This document shows positions 51,817 through 59,085 of a stretch of 64,000 nt of DNA, in pieces. Position numbers and translations under genes: made by a program. The stretch is taken from NCBI RefSeq assembly GCF_014217785.1, contig NZ_CP048814.1, positions 558,001 to 622,000 of the forward strand, written 5' to 3'. The stretch's first letter is position 1. Each line of letters starts with the position of its first letter. A model generated the notes under the pieces. The model had not been told where the DNA came from. It was given only the letters and a program-made list of their open reading frames with translations, and made no database searches. The stretch comes from Rhodococcus triatomae (GTDB taxonomy: Bacteria > Actinomycetota > Actinomycetes > Mycobacteriales > Mycobacteriaceae).

Positions 51817-53193
51817 TCAGCGTTTCGACGTGCGCCGCAACCGGATGTTGGCGAACTCACCGAGCCCCCATTTGCCGAGTTCGCGACCGAACCCGGACCG
51901 TTTGACACCGCCGAAGGGCAAGCCCGGGAGCGTCGTACCGTGCTCGTTCACGTACGCCATACCGACCTCGAGACGGTCGGCGACCTCCTGCGCGGCGTCC
52001 AGGTCGGTGCCCCACACCGAGCCGCTCAGGCCGAAGTCGGAATCGTTGGCGAGTTGCACCGCCTCGTCGACGGAATCGACGCGGTACACGACGGCGACGG
52101 GCCCGAAGATCTCCTCCCGGTAGGCGTCCATGTCCGGCGTGACGCCGGTGAGGACCGCCGGGCGCATGAAGGCGCCGTCGCCGGGCAGCGGGTCCCCGCC
52201 GGTGTGCAGGGTCGCGCCCTGCTCCACCGCGCGCTGCACCTGCTCGACCACGGTGTCTCGTGCCGAGGTCGAGGAGAGCGGACCCACTCCGGTATCGGGC
52301 TCGGCCGGGTCACCGACGGTGGCCGATTCGAACGTCTCGGTCACCCCGCGCACGAAGTCGTCGTAGTACTCGCCCGGCACGATGAATCGCTTCGGTGAGT
52401 TGCACGCCTGCCCGGTGTTGGACAGCCGGGCCTTCGCGGCCGTGGTCGCGAGCGCGCCGATGTCGTCGCTGTCCAGCACGATGAACGCATCGGACCCGCC
52501 GAGTTCGAGCACCGCCTTGGTGAGGTTGCGGCCCGCCGTCTCGGCCACGGAGGCGCCGGCACGCTCGCTGCCGGTGAGAGAGATGCCCTGGATCCGGGGG
52601 TCGGCGATCATCTCCGCGATCTGATCGGTCGAGGCGAAGACGTTGATGTAGGCATCGGCGGGCAGTCCGGCCTCGTGCAGCAGTCCCTCCATGAGCTGCG
52701 CCGACGCCGGACAGATCCCGGCGTGCTTGAGGATCACCGTGTTGCCGAGCATCAGGTTGGGCGCCGCGAACCGGGCCACCTGGTAGTACGGGTAGTTCCA
52801 GGGCATCACCCCGACGAGTGGCCCCACGGGTTCGAGCTGGACGACGGATTCGAGGGCACCCTGGACGTCGAGTTGCTCGGTGGTGAGCAGGTCCGGGCCG
52901 TGCTCGGAATACCAGCGGTAGATCGCCGCGGCGAGCTGGACCTCACCGAGAGCCTCCTTGTGGCGCTTGCCCATTTCGGTGGTGATGGATCGGGCGAGTT
53001 CCTCGGCGCGCTGCTCGTACAGATCCGCGGTACGGGCCAGGATCGCGGCACGCTGCTGCGGATCGGTCGCTCGATAGCGCTGGTACTCGGCACTGCTGCG
53101 GGACAGCACGTCCTCGACGCCCGTGTCGTCGAGGGTCGGGAAACGACGCTCCTCGCGTCCGGTGGCAGGGTTGACGGTCGCGTAAGTGGTCAT
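51817..53193 (-). CDS. gabD1: Succinate-semialdehyde dehydrogenase (GabD1-like)
   Basis: 458 residues. Oxidises succinate semialdehyde with NADP. Seen: GVMPWNYPYYQVARFAAPNL near residue 128, ISLTGSERAGASVAE, ELGGSDAFIVL, and the catalytic Cys in SNTGQACNSPKRF (about 260). Length and these motifs resemble mycobacterial GabD1 (Rv0234c). ATG 53193. A short inverted repeat at 53247-53258 upstream may be its operator. Confidence 0.9.
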   Translation of the reverse strand: MTTYATVNPATGREERRFPTLDDTGVEDVLSRSSAEYQRYRATDPQQRAAILARTADLYEQRAEELARSITTEMGKRHKEALGEVQLAAAIYRWYSEHGPDLLTTEQLDVQGALESVVQLEPVGPLVGVMPWNYPYYQVARFAAPNLMLGNTVILKHAGICPASAQLMEGLLHEAGLPADAYINVFASTDQIAEMIADPRIQGISLTGSERAGASVAETAGRNLTKAVLELGGSDAFIVLDSDDIGALATTAAKARLSNTGQACNSPKRFIVPGEYYDDFVRGVTETFESATVGDPAEPDTGVGPLSSTSARDTVVEQVQRAVEQGATLHTGGDPLPGDGAFMRPAVLTGVTPDMDAYREEIFGPVAVVYRVDSVDEAVQLANDSDFGLSGSVWGTDLDAAQEVADRLEVGMAYVNEHGTTLPGLPFGGVKRSGFGRELGKWGLGEFANIRLRRTSKR

Positions 53194-53246
53194 GCCTCTC
53201 CAGCGTAGGCATCACACCTGCCCGTGCCACGGAATCAGCCATAGTC

Positions 53247-53258
53247 GACCGAACGGTC
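53247..53258 (-). promoter_or_regulatory. Possible TetR-like operator before gabD1
   Basis: GACCGAACGGTC: arms GACCG and CGGTC with a 2-nt centre, 54 bp before the gabD1 start. The ACCGNNCGGT type is common for TetR proteins; nothing proves use here. Confidence 0.3.
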
Positions 53259-53424
53259 ACCTCGTGGGCCCGGCGCAGTTCACTGCGCATCTACCGGAAG
53301 CACCCCGAAGCGGAGGAGATGCCCCGCGTCGGCCCACCCCAGATGGGGCCCGGCTCGTCCGACCGGGCAATTGTCGCCCGTTCCCCGGCGGGGGTGCAGC
53401 AGAACATGCTCTGATGGATCCACC

Positions 53425-53450
53425 GTTTCGGTTCCGGCCGATCCGGGTAC
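53425..53450 (+). promoter_or_regulatory. SigF-type stress promoter of usfY-like gene
   Basis: GTTT (53425-53428), 16-nt spacer, GGGTAC (53445-53450): the arrangement of SigF/SigB-like actinobacterial promoters. It lies 34 bp before the GTG start, leaving room for the GAGGAGG ribosome-binding site. Confidence 0.65.
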
Positions 53451-53483
53451 GGCCAGTGTGTCCCCTCCCGAGGAGGTTCCGAA

Positions 53484-53774
53484 GTGACCGTCTCCCGTAG
53501 CTTTCCGCAGCAGGACCGAGTCCGTACCAATCGCAGCCATGTCGGCGAGGCGCTCACCGACACCCGCGGTTGGCCGGGATACGCCATGATCGGCACGGCC
53601 ATCGCCGTGCTCGGGCTCTTCCTCGTCGCCGCCGGGTACGGCTTCACCGGCTGGGCGGCCATCACCGGCGGGACGTTCGCCGGCCTGATGATCGTCGGCG
53701 TCGCCCTGGTCCTGCTCGAACACCGACGGGTGCAGCGCGAGGAGGAGCGGCAGGATCGCGCCGCCCGCTCCTGA
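53484..53774 (+). CDS. UsfY-like small membrane protein
   Basis: 96 residues. Opening TNRSHVGEALTDTRGWPGYAMIG, then two hydrophobic segments (AIAVLGLFLVAAGYGF and FAGLMIVGVALVLL) and the terminal EHRRVQREEERQ. This layout is that of UsfY, encoded upstream of sigF in M. tuberculosis (from memory). The role is unknown. GTG 53484 has GAGGAGG upstream. The SigF-type promoter suggests expression under stress or in stationary phase. Convergent with the amidase gene, 19 bp apart. Confidence 0.75.
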   Translation: MTVSRSFPQQDRVRTNRSHVGEALTDTRGWPGYAMIGTAIAVLGLFLVAAGYGFTGWAAITGGTFAGLMIVGVALVLLEHRRVQREEERQDRAARS

Positions 53775-53793
53775 CCTACCCAGTCTGCCTGGA

Positions 53794-55239
53794 TCAGGAC
53801 GGACGACGACGCCACCAGTCGGTGGCATTCTCGAAGGCCGCGGCGGCGGCGAGCACTCGTGCGTCGTCGTGCCTGGCACCGATCACCTGCAACCCCACCG
53901 GCAGGCCCTCCGCCGTGAACCCGCACGGCACCGAGATCGCGGGCTGCTGGGTGAGGTTGAACGGATACGTGTAGGGCGTCCATTCGGTCCACCGGCCCCG
54001 CGTCCATCGGCCGTCGGCGGGCGATTCGATTCCCGCCTCGAACGCGGTGATCGGCATGGTCGGGGTGACCAGCAGGTCGTAGCGCTCGTGGAAGGCACCC
54101 ATCTTCACTCCGAGGTTCATCCGCTGCGCCATGGCCTCGAGGTAGTCCTGCGCGCTGAAGGCGCGCCCCTGCTCGCAGATGTCGGCCAGGCCCGGATCGA
54201 GTTCGGCGCGCTGGGCGTCGGTGAGATGTTCGGTGGCTTTCGCCGCCCCGGAGAACCACAGGCACTCGAAAGCCCAGACCGGATCGGTGAAGCCCGGATC
54301 CACCCCCTCGATCCGGGCTCCGAGGTCTGCCAGCACGCCGACGGCCTCGTCCACCGCGCGTCCGACTTCCGGATCCAGGGACGACACGAAGCCCAGATCC
54401 CGGCTGTAGGCGACGCGCAAGCCGCTCAGTGGGGTGTCCCCGGAGCCGGGTAGAGCCGTCGCGAGGCGGGCGGCGAAACTCTCTGCGGGCGGGGCCAGCG
54501 CGGACCAGTCCCGAGAGTCCCGTCCGGTGACGGCGTCCATCAACACGGCGGTGTCGGCGACCGTGCGGGTCACCGGCCCGACGTGTGCGAGAGTGCCGAA
54601 CGGGCTCGGCGGATACAGCGGGACGGCCCCGTACGTCGCCTTGAATCCGACGACTCCGCAGAAGCTCCCGGGGATACGCACCGAGCCGCCACCGTCGGTG
54701 CCGAGCGCGAGCGGCCCCATGCCCGCGGCCACCGCGGCCGCTGCTCCCCCACTCGACCCACCCGAGGTGCGGTCGGTGTTCCACGGGTTGCGCGTGATGC
54801 CGGTCAGCGGACTGTCGGTGACGCCTTTCCAGGCGAGCTCCGGCGTGGTGGTCTTGCCCACGATGACCGCGCCCGATTCGCGCAGCCGCGCCACCGCGGG
54901 CGCGTCCTCGATCCACTCCTGGTCCGGGTTCACGCTCAGCGAGCCGCGCCGGGTCGGCCACCCCTTGGTGAGGAGAATGTCCTTCACCGAGGTCGGGACC
55001 CCGTCGATCGGCCCGAGCGGCTCCCGCGCGAGCCATCTCTTCTCCGAGGCCGCCGCCTCCTCTAGCGCGAAGTCCGGATCGAGCACACAATAGGCGTTGA
55101 CAGTGTTGTCACGGTGAGAGATCTGTTCCAGCACTGCCCGGGTCGCCTCGAGTGGTGAGAGTTCCCCTCGCCGGTACGCGGAGGCCAGCTCGGTGGCCGT
55201 GAGGCCGGTGAGTTCATCGGATGCGAGTCTTTCGGTCAC
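53794..55239 (-). CDS. Amidase-signature family amidase
   Basis: 481 residues. The Ser-Ser-Lys triad is in place: Lys in TSVKDILLT near residue 85, TSGGSSGGAAAAVAAG and GTDGGGSVRIPGSFCG near 165-190. It hydrolyses amides; the acid and amine are unknown. GTG start 55239 behind GAAGGAAG. Next to the maleate-isomerase-like genes it could act on a maleamate-type or ring-derived amide. Divergent from the first isomerase gene, 105 bp apart, and so possibly controlled from the operator at 55322. Confidence 0.88.
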   Translation of the reverse strand: MTERLASDELTGLTATELASAYRRGELSPLEATRAVLEQISHRDNTVNAYCVLDPDFALEEAAASEKRWLAREPLGPIDGVPTSVKDILLTKGWPTRRGSLSVNPDQEWIEDAPAVARLRESGAVIVGKTTTPELAWKGVTDSPLTGITRNPWNTDRTSGGSSGGAAAAVAAGMGPLALGTDGGGSVRIPGSFCGVVGFKATYGAVPLYPPSPFGTLAHVGPVTRTVADTAVLMDAVTGRDSRDWSALAPPAESFAARLATALPGSGDTPLSGLRVAYSRDLGFVSSLDPEVGRAVDEAVGVLADLGARIEGVDPGFTDPVWAFECLWFSGAAKATEHLTDAQRAELDPGLADICEQGRAFSAQDYLEAMAQRMNLGVKMGAFHERYDLLVTPTMPITAFEAGIESPADGRWTRGRWTEWTPYTYPFNLTQQPAISVPCGFTAEGLPVGLQVIGARHDDARVLAAAAAFENATDWWRRRPS

Positions 55240-55321
55240 GGAACACTTCCTTCGCCATCGGCCCGTCTACTTCATCGATACACACAGTGCACGGCATCGG
55301 CCGTCGCTTCGTCGATGGTAG

Positions 55322-55334
55322 ATTGTCAACAATA
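55322..55334. promoter_or_regulatory. Shared operator, copy 1
   Basis: ATTGTCAACAATA: half-sites ATTGT/ACAAT around a 2-nt centre, in the divergent gap between the amidase gene and the first isomerase gene, overlapping a possible -10 TAGATT (55319-55324). An exact reverse complement occurs at 56667-56679. The TTGT-NN-ACAA pattern suits FCD-type GntR regulators. Confidence 0.65.
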
Positions 55335-55344
55335 ATGGGGTGAG

Positions 55345-56283
55345 ATGATGAGTAAGGCAACTACCCGACAGCGATACATCGGGGTCATCGCGCCGTACGA
55401 CTTCGCGCTCGATCGCGAGATCTGGAAGTGGGCCCCCAAGCGGGTCACGCTCATGCTCACCCGCACCTCGCACCTCGGACTGCCGTCCACGGTCGCGATG
55501 GCGGAGGGAATCAGCAGCGAGTACGCCCTGCGCAGCCGCACCCAGGCGCTACTCACCGCGGAACCCGACGTCGTCCTCTACCTCTGCACATCAGGCAGTT
55601 TCGTACGCGGGGCCGACGCCGAGAGGCAGATGCGCGAGGTCATGATCGACGCCGGTGCGCGTGAGGCCGTGACCACCTCGGGCTCCCTCGTCACGGCGGC
55701 ACACGCCCTCGGCGTCCGGCGACTCGCCGTGGCCACGCCGTACATCGACACGGTCACGGACAAACTGCGCGACTTCCTCGGCGAGTCCGGCCTCGAGGTC
55801 GTGGGCGACTCCCGATTGGGACGGGACGAACGAATCTGGCAGATCGAGACGAAGATGATCCGCCGCCTGGTCCGCGCCGCCGACCGGCCCGACGCCGACG
55901 CGGTCTTCATCAGTTGCACGAACCTGCGCACGTATGGGCTCATCCGCGAACTCGAAGCAGAGCTGGGCAAACCCGTCCTCACCGCCAACCAGGTATCCGT
56001 CTGGAACGCACTGCGCGTGGCCGGAATCACACAGCCGAACCTCGAACAGCGCCTCTTTCTCGACACCCGATCCCCCGACCAGCACCTTTCCGACGACCAC
56101 ACCCCGACCACCGCCCTGGTGCCGATGCCGTCAGAGCGGACCCTCGTGGCGGCTGTACCGGAGAACCTCACCTTCGACGCCACGCATCCACATGTCGCGG
56201 GATGCGGCGGCCATCGCGTCGAGGCCACGCACCACGGAGGCGAACACGGTGCCCGGCACGAAGCCGAAGTCCGGGTTGAGTAG
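55345..56283 (+). CDS. Maleate isomerase/Asp-Glu racemase-like protein A
   Basis: 312 residues. Both catalytic cysteines of the maleate cis-trans isomerase/racemase superfamily are present: YLCTSGSFVRG near residue 83 and VFISCTNLRTYGL near 195, plus the usual PVLTANQVSVWNALR. The family normally ends near 250 residues; the last 60 codons here have no family pattern and lie over the end of the opposite-strand DUF3830 gene. Start at ATG 55345 or 55348. Substrate may be maleate or a related unsaturated or amino diacid. Confidence 0.85.
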   Translation: MMSKATTRQRYIGVIAPYDFALDREIWKWAPKRVTLMLTRTSHLGLPSTVAMAEGISSEYALRSRTQALLTAEPDVVLYLCTSGSFVRGADAERQMREVMIDAGAREAVTTSGSLVTAAHALGVRRLAVATPYIDTVTDKLRDFLGESGLEVVGDSRLGRDERIWQIETKMIRRLVRAADRPDADAVFISCTNLRTYGLIRELEAELGKPVLTANQVSVWNALRVAGITQPNLEQRLFLDTRSPDQHLSDDHTPTTALVPMPSERTLVAAVPENLTFDATHPHVAGCGGHRVEATHHGGEHGARHEAEVRVE

Positions 56284-56634
56284 CAGATTGTTCCGCTCGT
56301 AGAAGAGGGCGAGATCGATCTTGCCCACCGCTTCGTCGCCGGCGTCACCGTATCCGTGGGATTTCGGACTGAGCTGCCAGGGCGCGAAGGTGAAGTACAT
56401 GATGTCGCCGGGGATCGGGGTGATCGTCGGGTTCTCGAGCGGTGGTTCGTCCTCCGCGAACGCGTCCACCAGGGTGTAGATCTCGTTGCGCGCGTACTTC
56501 GCGTGATAGGCGTTCACGCCCTGAGGGAGCGCATTCCACACGGCCGTACAGGTTTTCGGCGCCACGTCGTCGAGCAGTTCGGCTACACAGGTGACGCCTC
56601 GCTTGGTGAGTGTGATGTCGATGTACCTGGTCAT
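56131..56634 (-). CDS. DUF3830-family protein (cyclophilin-like fold)
   Basis: 167 residues. Signature: DITLTKRGVTCVAELLDDVAPKT, then CTAVWNALPQGVNAYHAKYA, NPTITPIPGDIMYFTF and GRNNLLLNPDFGFVPGTVF-like C-terminus. Family function unknown; members often sit with genes for amides, hydantoins or unusual acids. ATG 56634 with GGGGAAGGG upstream. It is divergent from isomerase-like B and shares the operator at 56667. Its 3' end overlaps protein A's gene by 153 bp, tail to tail. Confidence 0.82.
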   Translation of the reverse strand: MTRYIDITLTKRGVTCVAELLDDVAPKTCTAVWNALPQGVNAYHAKYARNEIYTLVDAFAEDEPPLENPTITPIPGDIMYFTFAPWQLSPKSHGYGDAGDEAVGKIDLALFYERNNLLLNPDFGFVPGTVFASVVRGLDAMAAASRDMWMRGVEGEVLRYSRHEGPL

Positions 56635-56666
56635 CCGCGCCCTTCCCCGTCCACTCTCGAGATGTA

Positions 56667-56679
56667 TATTGTTGACAAT
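56667..56679. promoter_or_regulatory. Shared operator, copy 2
   Basis: TATTGTTGACAAT, exact reverse complement of the site at 55322-55334. It lies in the 65-bp gap between the divergent DUF3830 and isomerase-B genes, just after TATATT (56665-56670), a good -10 for the latter. One bound protein could block both. Confidence 0.7.
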
Positions 56680-56699
56680 CATCATGCAACGGAGGTGAC

Positions 56700-57467
56700 A
56701 TGGCCGCCAGTCGACCCACTGTGGGCATCCTCTACCCCGGCTTCTCCGCGGAGGACGACTTCCCCAGGTTCGAAGGACTTCTCGGCGGTGACGTCGCCCT
56801 CCCGGTCCAGCACACCCTCATGAACGAGGACGCGCACCGGCTCGACGCCCTGCTCGACTGGGGCCGTGACGACACGCTCGCCGCGGGAGCAGATGCCGCA
56901 GGACCGGTGGACGCCCTGGTGTGGACGTGCACGTCCGGCAGCTTCTGTTACGGGTGGGCCGGCGCCCATGACCAGGCCGCGGCGCTGGCCGCGCACGCCG
57001 GTGTCCCCGCATCGAGCACGTCACTCGCTTTCGCGCACGCACTCGATGCGCTCGGCATCGAGCGGGTCGCGATCTCGGCGACCTACCCCGCCGACGTCGC
57101 CGACCTGTTCCGCGCGTTCCTCGAGGACGGCGGCATCGACGTCGTCGCGGTGTCCAGTCACGAGATCGTCACCGCTGCCGAGGTCGGCACCCTGGACCGC
57201 CACCGCCTGTTCGCCGTCGCCGAGTCCGGCGACCACCCCGACGCCCAGGCAGTCCTGTTGCCGGACACCGCCTTCCACACCGCGGAACATCTGGAGGCTC
57301 TCGACACACACCTCGGGAAGCCGGTACTGACGGCGAATCAGGTGTCCGTGTGGGAGGCGTTGCGCCTCGTCGACGCCCCCCTGGTGCGTCCCGGCCTGGG
57401 TGCACTGTTCCGGGAGCGCCCAGCGGTCCGGACCGGCGACGCGAGGGCGAACAGCTCCGCCCAGTGA
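56700..57467 (+). CDS. Maleate isomerase-like protein B, second Cys absent
   Basis: 255 residues, normal length. The first catalytic Cys is kept in VWTCTSGSFCYGWAG near residue 80, but at the second Cys position the sequence reads LLPDTAFHTAEHL (near 190) with no Cys. PVLTANQVSVWEALR matches protein A. Loss of one Cys would block classical racemase/isomerase chemistry, so it may be a decarboxylase, a hydrolase-like variant or a partner of protein A. GGAGG 5 nt before ATG 56700. Its 3' end overlaps the erm gene by 130 bp. Confidence 0.82.
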   Translation: MAASRPTVGILYPGFSAEDDFPRFEGLLGGDVALPVQHTLMNEDAHRLDALLDWGRDDTLAAGADAAGPVDALVWTCTSGSFCYGWAGAHDQAAALAAHAGVPASSTSLAFAHALDALGIERVAISATYPADVADLFRAFLEDGGIDVVAVSSHEIVTAAEVGTLDRHRLFAVAESGDHPDAQAVLLPDTAFHTAEHLEALDTHLGKPVLTANQVSVWEALRLVDAPLVRPGLGALFRERPAVRTGDARANSSAQ

Positions 57468-58201
57468 TGCGCCGCGAGGGACTTCGGCAGATCGCTGTCG
57501 ACGAGACCGTTCGCTCGCATCCACGAGGCCACAGCGGCTTTCGGCACCCCCGGCCGCGCCGAACGCACTATCTGCGTGAGTCCACGCCCGCGTCCGGTGA
57601 ACACCCGGTGCACGAGGCGCTGATAGGCATCGCGGTCTTCGGACCGCACCAACGGTTCCGCTCTCCGGGTGATCGTGAGCAGACCACCGTCGACCCCGGG
57701 GCGCGGCACGAACGCCGAGGCGGAAACCTTGGACACGAGCCGGAACTCGAACCACGGCCACCACTGCGCCGTCATCATCGATGCCCCGCCGACACCGGCA
57801 CGGCGCCGCGCCACCTCCCATTGCACGAGCAGTACGGCGTCGGTCCAGTGCCCGGCGTGGAGCAGCCGACGCAGCACAGCGGTGGTCTGATGGAAGGGCA
57901 GGTTCCCGACCACGACGTAGGGGGCCGTGGGTAATCGCCAGCGCAGGAAGTCGGCATGCACGACGCGAGTGGGAGGCACTGTCGACCGCCGTAGCTCTCG
58001 CACCAGGCGCTCATCGATCTCGACGGCGGTAAGCGGCCGGCCCAGGCGTTGCAGGGGCACGGTCAGGGCGCCGGCGCCCGCTCCGATCTCCACGATGGGT
58101 CCGGACGTGATGGCGGCGAGATCGACGATCGAGCGCGCTACCGAGGTGTCGACGAGGAAGTTCTGGCCGAGTTCGTGTCGGCCTGAGTGAAAGGTGTGCA
58201 C
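57338..58201 (-). CDS. erm: Erm-type 23S rRNA (adenine-N6) methyltransferase
   Basis: 287 residues. Dimethylates A2058 (E. coli numbering) of 23S rRNA, giving macrolide-lincosamide-streptogramin B resistance. Seen: FHSGRHELGQNFLVD at the start, VEIGAGAGALTVPL (SAM motif I), VEIDERLV, HADFLRW, and the catalytic NLPF in VVGNLPFHQTTAVL near residue 100. NLPF rather than NxPY separates Erm from KsgA. The C-terminal tail is Arg-rich, as in other actinobacterial Erm. GTG 58201 with GGAGA 7 nt upstream. Preceded by the leader peptide and hairpins described below. Confidence 0.92.
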   Translation of the reverse strand: MHTFHSGRHELGQNFLVDTSVARSIVDLAAITSGPIVEIGAGAGALTVPLQRLGRPLTAVEIDERLVRELRRSTVPPTRVVHADFLRWRLPTAPYVVVGNLPFHQTTAVLRRLLHAGHWTDAVLLVQWEVARRRAGVGGASMMTAQWWPWFEFRLVSKVSASAFVPRPGVDGGLLTITRRAEPLVRSEDRDAYQRLVHRVFTGRGRGLTQIVRSARPGVPKAAVASWMRANGLVDSDLPKSLAAHHWAELFALASPVRTAGRSRNSAPRPGRTRGASTRRNASHTDT

Positions 58202-58228
58202 AGGTATCTCCGCAGTTCGGAAAGTGAC

Positions 58229-58326
58229 CCGGGCAGCACAAGACGCCGCCCGGCGAATTCACCGGTGCGGCGGTACGTATCCGTGATTCGATGCGTGGAT
58301 CGACCGCCGCTAGGGGCGGCGGATCC
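58229..58326 (-). promoter_or_regulatory. erm leader: competing hairpins (attenuator)
   Basis: On the minus strand, CCGCCGC (58322-58316) pairs with GCGGCGG (58310-58304), strengthened by GGAT/ATCC outside. An identical second CCGCCGC (58273-58267) can take the same partner, and a GCGGCG within 58253-58244 can pair with that second copy. A separate CCGGGC/GCCCGG hairpin spans 58229-58253. Pairings 1:2 plus 3:4 exclude 2:3, as in known erm attenuators. Confidence 0.6.
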
Positions 58327-58366
58327 TCGCCATGGCGATGCAGCAGACGGCACCTGTACAACACAT
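58310..58366 (-). CDS. 18-codon erm leader peptide, leaderless, Cys-rich with RIR motif
   Basis: Begins ATG 58366, which falls 7 nt after a -10 (TAGCTT), so transcription very likely starts at the ATG. Product: M-C-C-T-G-A-V-C-C-I, then A-M-A-R-I-R-R-P. RIR near the end is a +X+ motif of the kind that arrests drug-bound ribosomes in ErmD-type leaders. A ribosome with R14-I15 in the exit path and codon 15 in the P-site would cover hairpin segment 1. The stop codon lies at the edge of hairpin 1:2. Four Cys codons also recall cysteine-responsive leaderless ORFs of mycobacteria. Confidence 0.65.
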   Translation of the reverse strand: MCCTGAVCCIAMARIRRP

Positions 58367-58373
58367 GACGCAG

Positions 58374-58402
58374 AAGCTACGAGAGCGCGGCGCCGGGAGC
58401 AA
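58374..58402 (-). promoter_or_regulatory. Promoter of the erm leader
   Basis: -35 TTGCTC (58402-58397), 17-nt spacer, -10 TAGCTT (58379-58374), start expected at 58366. An AT-rich ATATT (58410-58406) lies just above the -35, a setting reported for WhiB7-dependent promoters; WhiB7 use is inference. Confidence 0.55.
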
Positions 58403-58441
58403 CCGAATATCGCGTCGATCCCGCACCCGAACGGCCGACCG

Positions 58442-58957
58442 TCAGTCGATCCCGAACGGCGCGGCGTACCGCACGGTGCCGGCCGGCAGTGCCTCCCCGT
58501 TCAGGGACAGCGCCATCAGCGCCTCGTCGGGAACCTCGATACTCAGCCGGATACCTGCCTCCGACGCGCGGGTGAACCCGAATCGCGGGTAGTAGGTGGA
58601 ATGGCCGAGCACGATGACGAACTGCTCGCCCTGCCTCGTCGCGGCGTCGAGTGCCGCACGAGTGGCCGCGGAACCTGCTCCGGTGCGCTGATACTCGGGC
58701 AGGACGGCGCACGGCGCCAGGCACAGAGCCGGGACGTCGCCCACGTGGCAGCGAGTCAACAGCGCGTATCCCACGGGAGTGTCGTCGGTGCCCGTCGCCA
58801 CCAGGGACAGCCCGTCGATCCACGCCGGGTCACCTCTCAGGGCATCGACGAGGTCGGCCTCTTCGTCAGTCTCGAATGCAGCCAGGTTGATCGCTCGAAC
58901 GGCTGCGATGTCGGACCGTCTCTCGACGCGGGAGTTCCATTCGGCATTCGGCACCAT
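58442..58957 (-). CDS. GNAT-family N-acetyltransferase (YhbS-like)
   Basis: 171 residues. Acetyl-CoA-binding core: VLPEYQRTGAGSAATRAALD (residue about 80, the RxGxG-type motif) and FVIVLGHSTYYPRFGFTRAS (typical YhbS-type ending GxxxYYxRFGF). ATG 58957 is preferred over 59083 because the longer N-terminus has no family similarity and would overlap the divergent promoter. Upstream of erm on the same strand, 75 bp before the leader's start; erm has its own promoter. Confidence 0.82.
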   Translation of the reverse strand: MVPNAEWNSRVERRSDIAAVRAINLAAFETDEEADLVDALRGDPAWIDGLSLVATGTDDTPVGYALLTRCHVGDVPALCLAPCAVLPEYQRTGAGSAATRAALDAATRQGEQFVIVLGHSTYYPRFGFTRASEAGIRLSIEVPDEALMALSLNGEALPAGTVRYAAPFGID

Positions 58958-59085
58958 TCCAGCATCCGGCGCGGCCGGCCCGCTGTCCAGCGAAATATCG
59001 CCGGCCGAAAACTCGGTTGCGTCCCCGAGGGCCCGGCGACGACACTGATCCGGGTCAAGATCGTTTCCTCGAGTAAGGATCAAAG

